A stretch of 64,000 bases of DNA from contig CAJTYM010000016.1 in the NCBI GenBank assembly GCA_910583835.1, forward strand, positions 12,528-76,527. The letters are read 5' to 3'. Positions 26,371-33,708 of the stretch are shown in pieces (position 1 is the stretch's first letter; each line of letters opens with the position of its first letter). A program made the position numbers and the translations under genes. The notes beneath the pieces are model-generated. The model saw only the letters and a program-made list of their open reading frames with translations, did not search any database and was not told where the DNA came from. This DNA comes from an uncultured Lachnospiraceae bacterium (GTDB lineage: Bacteria; Bacillota; Clostridia; Lachnospirales; Lachnospiraceae).

Positions 26371-28371
26371 ATGTGTACAAAATGCAATAAAGGAAAATAT
26401 TATATGACAACTGCCATTGCTTATACGTCAGGCAAGCCGCATATCGGCAACACGTATGAGGTTGTGCTGGCAGACAGCATTGCCAGGTTTAAACGGCAGG
26501 AAGGTTATGATGTGTACTTCCAGACCGGAACGGACGAACATGGACAGAAAATTCAGGAGAAAGCAGAAAAACTGGGGAAGACGCCCAAGGAATTTGTCGA
26601 CCAGGTAGCGGGCGAGGTAAAACGTATCTGGGATATGATGAACTCGTCTTATGATGGTTTTGTCCGCACGACAGATGAGGACCATGAGCGCCAGGTGACC
26701 AAAATATTTAAGAAATTATATGACCAGGGGGACATTTATAAGGGAGCTTATGAAGGAATGTACTGTACGCCCTGTGAGTCTTTCTGGACCGAGTCGCAGC
26801 TTGTAGACGGCAAATGCCCGGATTGCGGGCGTGAGGTAACGCCGGCTAAGGAGGAAGCGTATTTTTTCAAGATGAGCAAATATGCGGACAGGCTGATTGA
26901 ACACATCAACAGCCATCCAGAGTTTATTCAGCCAGTATCCAGGAAAAATGAGATGATGAATAATTTCCTGCTGCCAGGACTGCAGGATCTGTGCGTGTCC
27001 CGGACCTCCTTTGACTGGGGCGTTGTTGTAGATTTTGACCCTAAGCATGTGGTATATGTGTGGCTGGATGCGCTGTCTAACTATATTACTAAGATTGGTT
27101 ATGATGCGGGCGGCAATTCCACGGAATTGTTTTACAAGAACTGGCCGGCTGACCTTCATTTGATAGGCAAAGATATTATCCGTTTCCACACTATTTACTG
27201 GCCGATTTTCCTGATGGCGTTGGATTTGCCTTTGCCAAAGCAGATTTTTGGACATCCCTGGCTCTTGCAAGGCGGAGAGAAGATGAGCAAGTCGAAGGGA
27301 AATGTCATCTATGCGGATGATATGGTAGAGCTATTTGGCGTAGATGCCACCCGTTATTTTGTGCTCCATGAGATGCCTTTTGACAATGATGGCATTATTA
27401 CCTGGGAATTGGTGGTGGAACGCCTGAACTCTGACCTTGCCAACATTCTGGGAAATTTGGTCAACCGTACAGTTTCCATGTGCAATAAGTATTTTGGCGG
27501 CGTGGTGTCCAAGACCGGGGCAGAAGAAGCAGTTGATAAGGAATTGAAGGAGACGGCAACGGCGGCGAGGGATAAGGTAAAAGCCAAAATGGATGAACTG
27601 CGTGTGGCAGATGCGATTTCTGAGGTATTCACGGTGCTGCGCCGCAGCAACAAATATATTGATGAGACGGAGCCCTGGGTATTGGCAAAAGAGGAAAGTC
27701 AAAAGGAGCGTCTCAGTGAGGTGCTGTATAATCTGACGGAATCTATTACGATTGCCGCTTCCTTGCTCAGCAGCTTCCTGCCGGAGACGGCGGAGAAGAT
27801 TGTTGCACAGTTAGGTACGGTTATCCGCGATTTTGATAATCTCAACCAGTTTGGGCTTTACGAGAGCGGCAATAAGGTAACTGAGCAGCCAGAGATCCTC
27901 TTTGCACGTCTGGATGTCAAAGAGATCATGGAGAAAGTTGAAGCAATCCGTGAGGCACAGCGCGCAGAGTTTGAGGAGGAGCAGCGTGCTATGGGCGAAG
28001 CGCCGCAGCAGGAAGATGATACGGCAATAGATATTGAGCCTAAGGAAGAGATTTCGTATGATGATTTTATGAAGATGCAGTTTCAGGTAGGTGAGGTTAT
28101 CGCCTGCGAGGCAGTTGCAAAATCCAAGAAGCTGCTCTGTTCCCAGGTACGTGTGGGAAGCCAGGTGAAACAGATTGTCTCGGGAATCCGCAAATACTAC
28201 TCTCCCGAGGAGATGGTAGGCAAGAAAGTCATGGTTCTGGTGAATCTGAAGCCGGCGAAGCTGGCAGGTGTGCTGTCAGAGGGGATGCTTCTCTGTGCGG
28301 AAGATGAGAATGGCGCGCTTGCATTGGTTGTGCCGGAGAAGAATATGCCGGCAGGGGCAGAGATATGTTAA
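26371..28371 (+). CDS. metG: Methionyl-tRNA synthetase with C-terminal tRNA-binding domain
   Basis: Charges tRNA-Met. About 666 residues. HIGH box HIGN (24-27), zinc-knuckle CTPC...CPDCG (the latter in VDGKCPDCGREV), KMSKS box at 304-308 (GEKMSKSKGN), anticodon-binding helices, and a C-terminal Trbp111/EMAP-like domain (FMKMQFQVGEVIACEAV... LSEGMLLCAEDE). The start at 26371 follows AAAAAGGAGG with good spacing; a further ATG at 26404 is possible but less well placed. The gene overlaps tatD by 7 bases and starts the metG-tatD-rsmA cluster typical of Firmicutes. Confidence 0.97.
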   Translation: MCTKCNKGKYYMTTAIAYTSGKPHIGNTYEVVLADSIARFKRQEGYDVYFQTGTDEHGQKIQEKAEKLGKTPKEFVDQVAGEVKRIWDMMNSSYDGFVRTTDEDHERQVTKIFKKLYDQGDIYKGAYEGMYCTPCESFWTESQLVDGKCPDCGREVTPAKEEAYFFKMSKYADRLIEHINSHPEFIQPVSRKNEMMNNFLLPGLQDLCVSRTSFDWGVVVDFDPKHVVYVWLDALSNYITKIGYDAGGNSTELFYKNWPADLHLIGKDIIRFHTIYWPIFLMALDLPLPKQIFGHPWLLQGGEKMSKSKGNVIYADDMVELFGVDATRYFVLHEMPFDNDGIITWELVVERLNSDLANILGNLVNRTVSMCNKYFGGVVSKTGAEEAVDKELKETATAARDKVKAKMDELRVADAISEVFTVLRRSNKYIDETEPWVLAKEESQKERLSEVLYNLTESITIAASLLSSFLPETAEKIVAQLGTVIRDFDNLNQFGLYESGNKVTEQPEILFARLDVKEIMEKVEAIREAQRAEFEEEQRAMGEAPQQEDDTAIDIEPKEEISYDDFMKMQFQVGEVIACEAVAKSKKLLCSQVRVGSQVKQIVSGIRKYYSPEEMVGKKVMVLVNLKPAKLAGVLSEGMLLCAEDENGALALVVPEKNMPAGAEIC

Positions 28372-29156
28372 ATGAGTGGATATTTGAAAGCCATGCCCAT
28401 TATGATGATAATCAATTCGACCCAGACAGGGAAGAATTGCTTTCCTCTATGGAGGAACATGGCATTGGAAGGATTATCAATGTAGGTTCGGATTTTGCGT
28501 CCTGCAAGCATACGTTGGAATTGACGCAGCAGTATGGGTTCCTCTATGGGGCATTGGGAATCCATCCCAGTGATATTGCAGATTTGAATGAGGAAGTCTA
28601 CGAATGGCTGAAGGAATCTGCCGTTTTGCCGAAAGTGGCGGCAATCGGGGAAATCGGTTTAGATTATTACTGGGAGAAAAATCCCGAGGTACGCAGCCGG
28701 CAGCGTTATTGGTTCTGTCGTCAGATGGAACTGGCGCGCGAACTTTCGCTTCCGGTGATTATCCATTCCCGGGAGGCAGCGGAGGATACGTTAAAGCTGA
28801 TGAAAGGGATCCATGCCCAGGAGATACCGGGTGTTATCCATTGTTTCTCCTATTCCCCGGAATTGGCAGAGGAATATGTGAAAATGGGCTATTACATTGG
28901 CATTGGCGGGGTGGTGACCTTTAAAAATTCCAGGAAGCTGAAAGAAACGGTGGTTCGCATCCCATTGGAACGGATATTGTTGGAGACAGACTGTCCCTAT
29001 CTCTCACCGGAACCGAACCGCGGCAAGCGCAATTCCTCTTTCAATCTTCCTTATGTGGCAAAGGAGATTGCAGCGCTGCGGGGGATTACGGAGGAAGAGG
29101 TAATCAGGGCAACGCGTGAAAATGCGATTCGGCTGTTTGGGAAAGTAAAGCCATAA
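28365..29156 (+). CDS. TatD-family metal-dependent hydrolase/DNase
   Basis: 263 residues, normal length. The metal site shows SHAHYDD near the start (with E where DSH or DTH is usual, so ESHAHYDD), GEIGLDYYW, IIHSREA, HCFSYSPELA and LLETDCPYLSPEP. TatD proteins are 3'-exonucleases or tRNA/DNA quality-control nucleases. The start codon overlaps the end of metG by 7 bases, so translation is coupled. The usual neighbour rnmV (5S rRNA maturase) is absent between tatD and rsmA. Confidence 0.93.
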   Translation: MLNEWIFESHAHYDDNQFDPDREELLSSMEEHGIGRIINVGSDFASCKHTLELTQQYGFLYGALGIHPSDIADLNEEVYEWLKESAVLPKVAAIGEIGLDYYWEKNPEVRSRQRYWFCRQMELARELSLPVIIHSREAAEDTLKLMKGIHAQEIPGVIHCFSYSPELAEEYVKMGYYIGIGGVVTFKNSRKLKETVVRIPLERILLETDCPYLSPEPNRGKRNSSFNLPYVAKEIAALRGITEEEVIRATRENAIRLFGKVKP

Positions 29157-29176
29157 TATGGCATAAGGAGGACAGC

Positions 29177-30034
29177 ATGGCGACATTGGGAATCCCGCAG
29201 AATACGATTGCGGTATTGCAGAAATACAATTTTAATTTCCAGAAAAAATATGGACAGAATTTTCTTATTGATACCAGGGTACTGGAGAAAATTATAAGTG
29301 CGGCAGGTATTGCCAAAGAGGATTTTGTGCTGGAAATCGGTCCGGGAATCGGCACGATGACACAGTATCTCTGCGAACATGCCGGCAGGGTTGCAGCAGT
29401 GGAGATTGACAGGAATCTGATTCCCATCCTCGAGGATACGCTCAGCGCATATGACAATGTGCAAATTATTCAGCAGGATATCCTGAAAATGGACATCAAC
29501 CATCTTGTACAGGAAAAAAATCAGGGAAAGCCCATTAAGGTGGTGGCAAATCTGCCCTACTATATTACAACACCTATCATCATGGGATTATTTGAAAATC
29601 ATGTGCCGATAGACAGCATTACAATAATGGTACAGAGGGAAGTGGCAGAGCGGATACAGGTAGGTCCGGGAACCAAAGAATATGGGGCATTGTCCCTTGC
29701 TGTCCAGTTTTATGCCAACCCAGAAATAGTCGCGCATGTGCCGCCGAACTGCTTTATGCCCCGCCCAAAGGTGGGAAGCGCCGTCATACGCCTGACCAGG
29801 CATAGGGAAGCGCCGGTGCAGGTAAAAGATGAGAGACAGATGTTTGCCCTTATCCGCGCCTCCTTTAACCAGCGCCGGAAAACGCTGGTAAATGGTCTGA
29901 ATAATGCGCCGGATATCGCACACAGCAAGGAGGAGATTGTGCTGGCTCTGGAGAAGATGGGGCTGTCCGCCAATGTGCGGGGGGAAACGTTGTCATTGGA
30001 GCAGTTTGCAAGGCTGAGCGACCTGTTATCGTAA
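29177..30034 (+). CDS. rsmA: 16S rRNA A1518/A1519 dimethyltransferase
   Basis: KsgA family, 285 residues. SAM-binding EIGPGIGTMTQYL, catalytic motif NLPYYITTPI, and the C-terminal RNA-binding helical domain (FNQRRKTLVNGL). N-terminal KKYGQNFLIDTRV is diagnostic. It dimethylates two adenosines in the last helix of 16S rRNA during 30S assembly. Ribosome site AAGGAGGACAGC precedes the ATG. Its TAA lies inside the first arm of a strong hairpin, so its mRNA ends at once after the gene. Confidence 0.96.
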   Translation: MATLGIPQNTIAVLQKYNFNFQKKYGQNFLIDTRVLEKIISAAGIAKEDFVLEIGPGIGTMTQYLCEHAGRVAAVEIDRNLIPILEDTLSAYDNVQIIQQDILKMDINHLVQEKNQGKPIKVVANLPYYITTPIIMGLFENHVPIDSITIMVQREVAERIQVGPGTKEYGALSLAVQFYANPEIVAHVPPNCFMPRPKVGSAVIRLTRHREAPVQVKDERQMFALIRASFNQRRKTLVNGLNNAPDIAHSKEEIVLALEKMGLSANVRGETLSLEQFARLSDLLS

Positions 30035-30065
30035 ACGCATGGAACAGATGCGTTTATGATAACAG
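30023..30065 (+). terminator. Hairpin overlapping the end of rsmA
   Basis: An 18-bp stem (30023-30040 with 30048-30065, one G-U pair) around a 7-nt loop GGAACAG. There is no long T run, so it may act as an mRNA 3'-end stabiliser or rho-independent terminator of weak type. Its first 12 bases (CTGTTATCGTAA) recur exactly at 33595-33606, again at a gene end. Confidence 0.6.
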
Positions 30066-30103
30066 CTTTGCATGAATGAAATGACTGAAAAATGATTTCT
30101 GTC

Positions 30104-30901
30104 TCACTTGTTAGGCAACTCCATAAATTCCACAATATCTCTCTGGAAACGTTTCGGAAGGTTTTGATTCTGCAGCTTGGGATTTATGCGGGCTTCAATG
30201 GCGATGCTGTCAAAAAAGGCACGCCACAGCCTGCGGTATTCCAATTCCTGCGGGGAGAGACGCTGCAGCATTTCCTGATTGAGTTCTCCAGTATCGGTAA
30301 TAAAAAAACCTTTCCCCTTGGGATGCAGTACGGCAAGATTCCGTGTCGCATCGTATATCATAAAATTCTCTTCTGGCAGACGGTCTGCAAAATGTTCCCC
30401 CAGAAATGGCAGGACATCGTTCTTGGGGTGAATCTGTGCAAATAGAATGCCGTTTTCCAATTCCTGAAAGCGCAGAAAACCTAATAGATGGTGGGCTTCA
30501 TTGAAAGTGCCGCGGGAGAGCTGAAACGTGCGGTTCACGTAGGGCTCCCCCAGATAATTCAGTACTTTGCCGGCATCCGGCAAGGACAAGGCGAGGACAA
30601 TTGTCTTGTAAATCGCGTCTGCTTTGTCTATGGACTGCTTATGGGAAGCAGGTTCCAGCGCCATAGCAGCCTGGCATAATTCCTGATAGGCCTCCTCGCC
30701 CATGCGGCTGTGCAAGGTGCGTGCAACCTTAGCGCTCTTCTCATAGTCCGTATGGACAGCGATATACTCGTCAAATAATGAGTAATTGTCCGGTGCATGG
30801 GTGGTGAGGGAAATGTTGGCATGTCCGTAGCGGCTTGCCCAGGCCTCGTAGACGCCGGTGAAAATGCCGTCAATACTGTCTTCGCAGATAAAAATGTGCA
30901 T
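30104..30901 (-). CDS. TIGR03915-type partner of the radical-SAM DNA repair protein
   Basis: 265 residues, cytoplasmic. N-terminus MHIFICEDSIDGIFTGVYEAW and the internal NRTFQLSRGTFNEAHHLLGFLRFQELENG, followed by PEENFMIYDATRNLAVLHPKG, match the DUF4130/TIGR03915 family, which is found beside, and in other bacteria fused to a uracil-DNA glycosylase-like domain with, the TIGR03916 radical-SAM protein. No glycosylase domain is attached here. The role is unknown; a DNA repair or modification function is inferred from the partner and, in this window, from the LexA-like boxes at the operon promoter. Ribosome site AAGGAGGGACCACC. It lies downstream of the radical-SAM gene, after a 150-bp gap containing repeats. 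Confidence 0.85.
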   Translation of the reverse strand: MHIFICEDSIDGIFTGVYEAWASRYGHANISLTTHAPDNYSLFDEYIAVHTDYEKSAKVARTLHSRMGEEAYQELCQAAMALEPASHKQSIDKADAIYKTIVLALSLPDAGKVLNYLGEPYVNRTFQLSRGTFNEAHHLLGFLRFQELENGILFAQIHPKNDVLPFLGEHFADRLPEENFMIYDATRNLAVLHPKGKGFFITDTGELNQEMLQRLSPQELEYRRLWRAFFDSIAIEARINPKLQNQNLPKRFQRDIVEFMELPNK

Positions 30902-30904
30902 GGT

Positions 30905-31060
30905 GGTCCCTCCTTAGGTCAATTTACTTTTTTGGCTGTTTCCAGAGACCTAAGGCATCCTCCCAACTTCCATTTACTTCGTTGGTATCAATAAGAAACC
31001 TCAGGACTCTCCCCAGCTACGCTGGGTCCCCCCTCAGGTCATATGGTCCCTCCTTAGGTC
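30905..31060 (-). repeat. Spacer with three copies of a ribosome-site-containing 16-mer
   Basis: The minus-strand 16-mer GACCTAAGGAGGGACC occurs at 31060-31045 and 30920-30905; a third copy with two changes (GACCTGAGGGGGGACC) is at 31040-31025. The first copy spans the stop of the radical-SAM gene, the last supplies the ribosome site of the downstream gene. In between, CCCAGC/GCTGGG and CCAAC/GTTGG can form small hairpins, and a CCTTAGGTC can pair with the first copy. This looks like a ~140-bp insertion or duplication between two direct repeats within the operon. Confidence 0.65.
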
Positions 31061-32370
31061 AATAACTGAAAATCAGTCTGCAGTTCCTTGTCAAAAAAGC
31101 TGATTTGCTGGTAACCGCCCTCGCGGATATCCCGGGGAATCTGGGTCTTATCCCGCATGAGGTTCTCGCAGATATAATTCTCATCGAGCTTGGTGCGGTA
31201 CATCATCTTCCCCGAGCAGGTGATGAAATACAGGGCACGTCTGAGCACTACGCCGATTTTCTTCAAATCATCGAAGGTCAGGGAATTCTTCCTGCGCGCT
31301 TTCACAATGCGCTCTGCAGATTTATAGCCGATTCCCGGGACGCGCAGCAATGTCTGATATGTGGCGCGGTTGATTTCCACCGGAAAAAAATCCAGATGGC
31401 GCAGCGCCCAGTCGCATTTGGGGTCAAGGAATACATTAAAATCCGGGCGGTCCTCCGACAGCAGTTCCGCGACCTTAAAATGATAGTAGCGCAGCAGCCA
31501 GTCTGCCTGATACAGGCGGTGTTCCCGCAACAGGGGCGGTCCTCCGGGAAGGGCAGGCAGCATTGAATTGCCATTGACGTTGACAAAGGCGGAATAAAAC
31601 ACCCGTTTCAGCCCGAACTTCTGGTAAAGCCCTTCTGCAACGCTCATGACCTGGAAATCGTTCTCCGGGGTAGCTCCGATAATCATCTGGGTCGACTGCC
31701 CGGCGGGGACAAACCGGGGAGCCTTGCGGTACACGGTGAGTTCCTGTTTGTTGTCTGTAATACGGTTCTGAATCTGGCGCATGGGCTTTAGGATGGTGTT
31801 GCGGGACTTACAGGGGGCAAGCTTCTGCAGGCTGTCTGCAGTGGGCAGCTCCAGGTTGATGCTCATGCGGTCAGCCAGAAAACCGGTACGTTCCACGAGC
31901 GCCGGGTCAGCACCGGGAATCGCCTTGACATGGATATAGCCGTTAAAGTGATGTACCGTGCGCAGTTTGAGCAATGTCTGGTAAATCAGGTCCATCGTAT
32001 AATTGGGGCTGATTAGGATGCCGGAACTGAGAAAAAGCCCTTCGATGTAATTGCGGCGGTAAAACTCCAGCGTGACGGTGCAGATTTCGTCTGGCGTGAA
32101 AGAGGCGCGTTTAATGTCGGAATCCCGGTTGTTCAGGCAGTAAGCACAGTTGAAGATGCATTCGTTGGTAAAAAGAATCTTCAGCAATGAGATACATCTG
32201 CCGTCTGCCGAGAAGGTATGGCAGATTCCAGGAGCAACTGAATTGCCCATGCCCCTGCCATTCCCCTTGCGGTCTACGCCGCTGGAGGTGCAGGCAACGT
32301 CATATTTCGCAGCATCCGATAAAATTGTCAGTTTTTCAAATAAATCCATATCCATCTGTATCATATTCAT
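31054..32370 (-). CDS. Putative DNA modification/repair radical SAM protein (TIGR03916 type)
   Basis: 438 residues. The radical-SAM cluster site is C71-x3-C75-x2-C78 (CIFNCAYC), preceded by conserved KYDVACTSSGV and GICHTFSADGRCISLLKIL. After the barrel a helix-hairpin-helix motif appears (LLRVPGIGYKSAERIVKARR), a non-specific DNA contact. The family always travels with the TIGR03915 protein, here the next gene. Its chemistry is not established; a role like spore photoproduct lyase has been guessed from distant likeness. The start at 32370 is chosen because upstream codons in frame run through the SOS box and promoter; an ATG at 32355 or 32361 is also possible. Two LexA-like boxes at the promoter suggest induction by DNA damage. 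Confidence 0.88.
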   Translation of the reverse strand: MNMIQMDMDLFEKLTILSDAAKYDVACTSSGVDRKGNGRGMGNSVAPGICHTFSADGRCISLLKILFTNECIFNCAYCLNNRDSDIKRASFTPDEICTVTLEFYRRNYIEGLFLSSGILISPNYTMDLIYQTLLKLRTVHHFNGYIHVKAIPGADPALVERTGFLADRMSINLELPTADSLQKLAPCKSRNTILKPMRQIQNRITDNKQELTVYRKAPRFVPAGQSTQMIIGATPENDFQVMSVAEGLYQKFGLKRVFYSAFVNVNGNSMLPALPGGPPLLREHRLYQADWLLRYYHFKVAELLSEDRPDFNVFLDPKCDWALRHLDFFPVEINRATYQTLLRVPGIGYKSAERIVKARRKNSLTFDDLKKIGVVLRRALYFITCSGKMMYRTKLDENYICENLMRDKTQIPRDIREGGYQQISFFDKELQTDFQLLT

Positions 32371-32400
32371 GGTATTATAGTCCTCGAATATATTATTGAA

Positions 32401-32412
32401 GAACAGGTGTTC
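32401..32412 (-). promoter_or_regulatory. LexA (SOS) box, perfect consensus
   Basis: GAACAGGTGTTC fits the Firmicutes LexA/DinR consensus GAACRNRYGTTC at every position. It lies directly downstream of the -10 of the radical-SAM operon promoter and 31 nt before the start codon, where bound LexA would block transcription. Confidence 0.8.
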
Positions 32413-32419
32413 TAAAAAC

Positions 32420-32448
32420 ATCATAACACGGATTGCTGTAAAAGACAA
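32420..32448 (-). promoter_or_regulatory. Promoter of the radical-SAM operon
   Basis: On the minus strand TTGTCT (32448-32443), 17 nt, TATGAT (32425-32420). LexA-like boxes touch it on both sides (32401-32412 downstream, 32449-32460 upstream). Confidence 0.75.
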
Positions 32449-32460
32449 GAACTTTTGTTC
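32449..32460 (-). promoter_or_regulatory. Second LexA-like half-site pair
   Basis: GAACTTTTGTTC keeps both GAAC and GTTC half-sites at the right distance but the centre (TTTT) departs from RNRY. It abuts the -35 box. Centre-to-centre distance to the perfect box is 48 bp. Confidence 0.5.
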
Positions 32461-32661
32461 GGAAAAACAAAGCAATTTTAAAAATATCCTTACAGTTATC
32501 TGCATTTCCTTATTGCTATATGCTGCATATACCCACACAAACTAGAAGTTCCCAAATTTCAATAATCCGCGCATATCAGGTTGTTTTTTGAATATAGTGT
32601 TAGTATCTGGATTATGTGGAATTTTTATGACAATAAAAGGAAGCCGTGAGGGGGTGTTTTT

Positions 32662-33594
32662 CTGAAAGAAAAAATAAAAACATTTTTGGCGGTCTGCGTC
32701 CTGGTATTGGCAGCGCCCTATATTGTCACTTTGTTGTTTCAGGGAAGTGAGACAAGCACAGAAACAGAAAAGACCGAGGCAATCATAGAGGAGAAGCTCT
32801 TGCCGCAGGAAAGGGCGGATAGCCAGGATATGGACGAGGAAGAATATCTTGCGGGCATTGTGGCGGAGGAGATTTCCTTGGAGTATCAGCCGGAAGCGAT
32901 AAAGGCACAGACGGTGGTTGCACGAACCTCCCTGAAACGCGCATTGGCAGACAAAGGTGAGATGCCGCAGTCCATGTCCAGGGAGGAGATGCTGTCTCTG
33001 TGGGGACAAGATGGATTTGAGAAGAATTACCAGGTGCTGGAGGAAGCGCTGGCAGCCACCGAGGGAGAAATTATGACCTGGGAAAATGAGCCAATCCAGG
33101 CCGCTTACCATGCCGTCAGCGCGGGGAAAACGAGGGATGGCAAGGAAGCGTTGGGGGCGGAACTGCCTTACCTTGGCAGTGTCGACAGCAGTATGGACAT
33201 ATCCTCGCATGATTATTTAAAGGTGGTCTTTATGGGCAAAAAAGAACTGGCAGACAAGCTGAATCAGGCATGTCCGGAAGCGGCGCTGACGGAGGATGGG
33301 CTGGCAGAACAGATTACTGTGACCAAGCGGGACTCCAGTGAATATGCCTTGGAAGTAGCTGTGGGCAAACAGGCAATGGCAGGTGAGGATTTCCGGGATT
33401 GCCTGGGCCTGAATTCATCATGTTTTTCCATAAAGGAAGTGGAAGGAAAGATGCGTATTGTCACCAAAGGCATGGGACATGGCATCGGCCTCAGCCAGTA
33501 TGGGGCAAATGAGATGGCAAAGGCTGGCAGCGATTATAAAGAAATTTTAAAATATTATTATAAAGACGTGACTGTGCAGAAAGATATGGACTGA
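32662..33594 (+). CDS. spoIID: Stage II sporulation protein D, possible CTG start
   Basis: Lytic transglycosylase of the engulfment machine (with SpoIIM/SpoIIP), acting on peptidoglycan outside the mother-cell membrane. Single N-terminal membrane helix (TFLAVCVLVLAAPYIVTLLF), then the SpoIID domain: EEYLAGIVAEEISLEYQPEAIKAQTVVART with the catalytic Glu in AEE, AYHAVSAGKT, PYLGSVDSS, and KGMGHGIGLSQYGANEMA. No ATG, GTG or TTG lies near the ribosome site: AGGGGGTG is followed after 5 nt by CTG (32662), which restores a basic N-terminus (KEKIKTF) before the helix. The alternative is TTG at 32686, which has no site and would cut off those charges. Upstream stop at 32647. Followed by a spoIIQ-like gene, as in other Clostridia. 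Confidence 0.9.
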   Translation: MKEKIKTFLAVCVLVLAAPYIVTLLFQGSETSTETEKTEAIIEEKLLPQERADSQDMDEEEYLAGIVAEEISLEYQPEAIKAQTVVARTSLKRALADKGEMPQSMSREEMLSLWGQDGFEKNYQVLEEALAATEGEIMTWENEPIQAAYHAVSAGKTRDGKEALGAELPYLGSVDSSMDISSHDYLKVVFMGKKELADKLNQACPEAALTEDGLAEQITVTKRDSSEYALEVAVGKQAMAGEDFRDCLGLNSSCFSIKEVEGKMRIVTKGMGHGIGLSQYGANEMAKAGSDYKEILKYYYKDVTVQKDMD

Positions 33595-33629
33595 CTGTTA
33601 TCGTAAGCGACAAAATAATTTGTCCCTTA
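33595..33629. repeat. Palindromic repeat at the end of spoIID
   Basis: Directly after the spoIID stop. Bases 33603-33629 match 12994-13020 exactly in the opposite orientation (27 nt; core GCGACAAAATAATTTGTCCC, itself an imperfect palindrome), and 33595-33606 (CTGTTATCGTAA) match the end of rsmA at 30023-30034. Confidence 0.7.
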
Positions 33630-33644
33630 AATATCATACATCCT

Positions 33645-33672
33645 GTATAAACCTTGTTTTTTCGGAAAAACT
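33645..33672 (+). promoter_or_regulatory. Sigma-F-like forespore promoter of spoIIQ
   Basis: GTATA (33645-33649), 14 nt, GGAAAAACT (33664-33672). This fits the sigma-F pattern GywTA ... GGnrAnAnT, with a spacer at the short end. spoIIQ is a sigma-F target in B. subtilis and C. difficile, so position and gene agree. Confidence 0.6.
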
Positions 33673-33708
33673 AAAAAGGAAAAACAAACAGAAATGGAAG
33701 GTGACAGG

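Noticed and set aside
26290..26371. T-box leader for metG
   Set aside because: Only the preceding terminator and a ribosome site fit in the gap.
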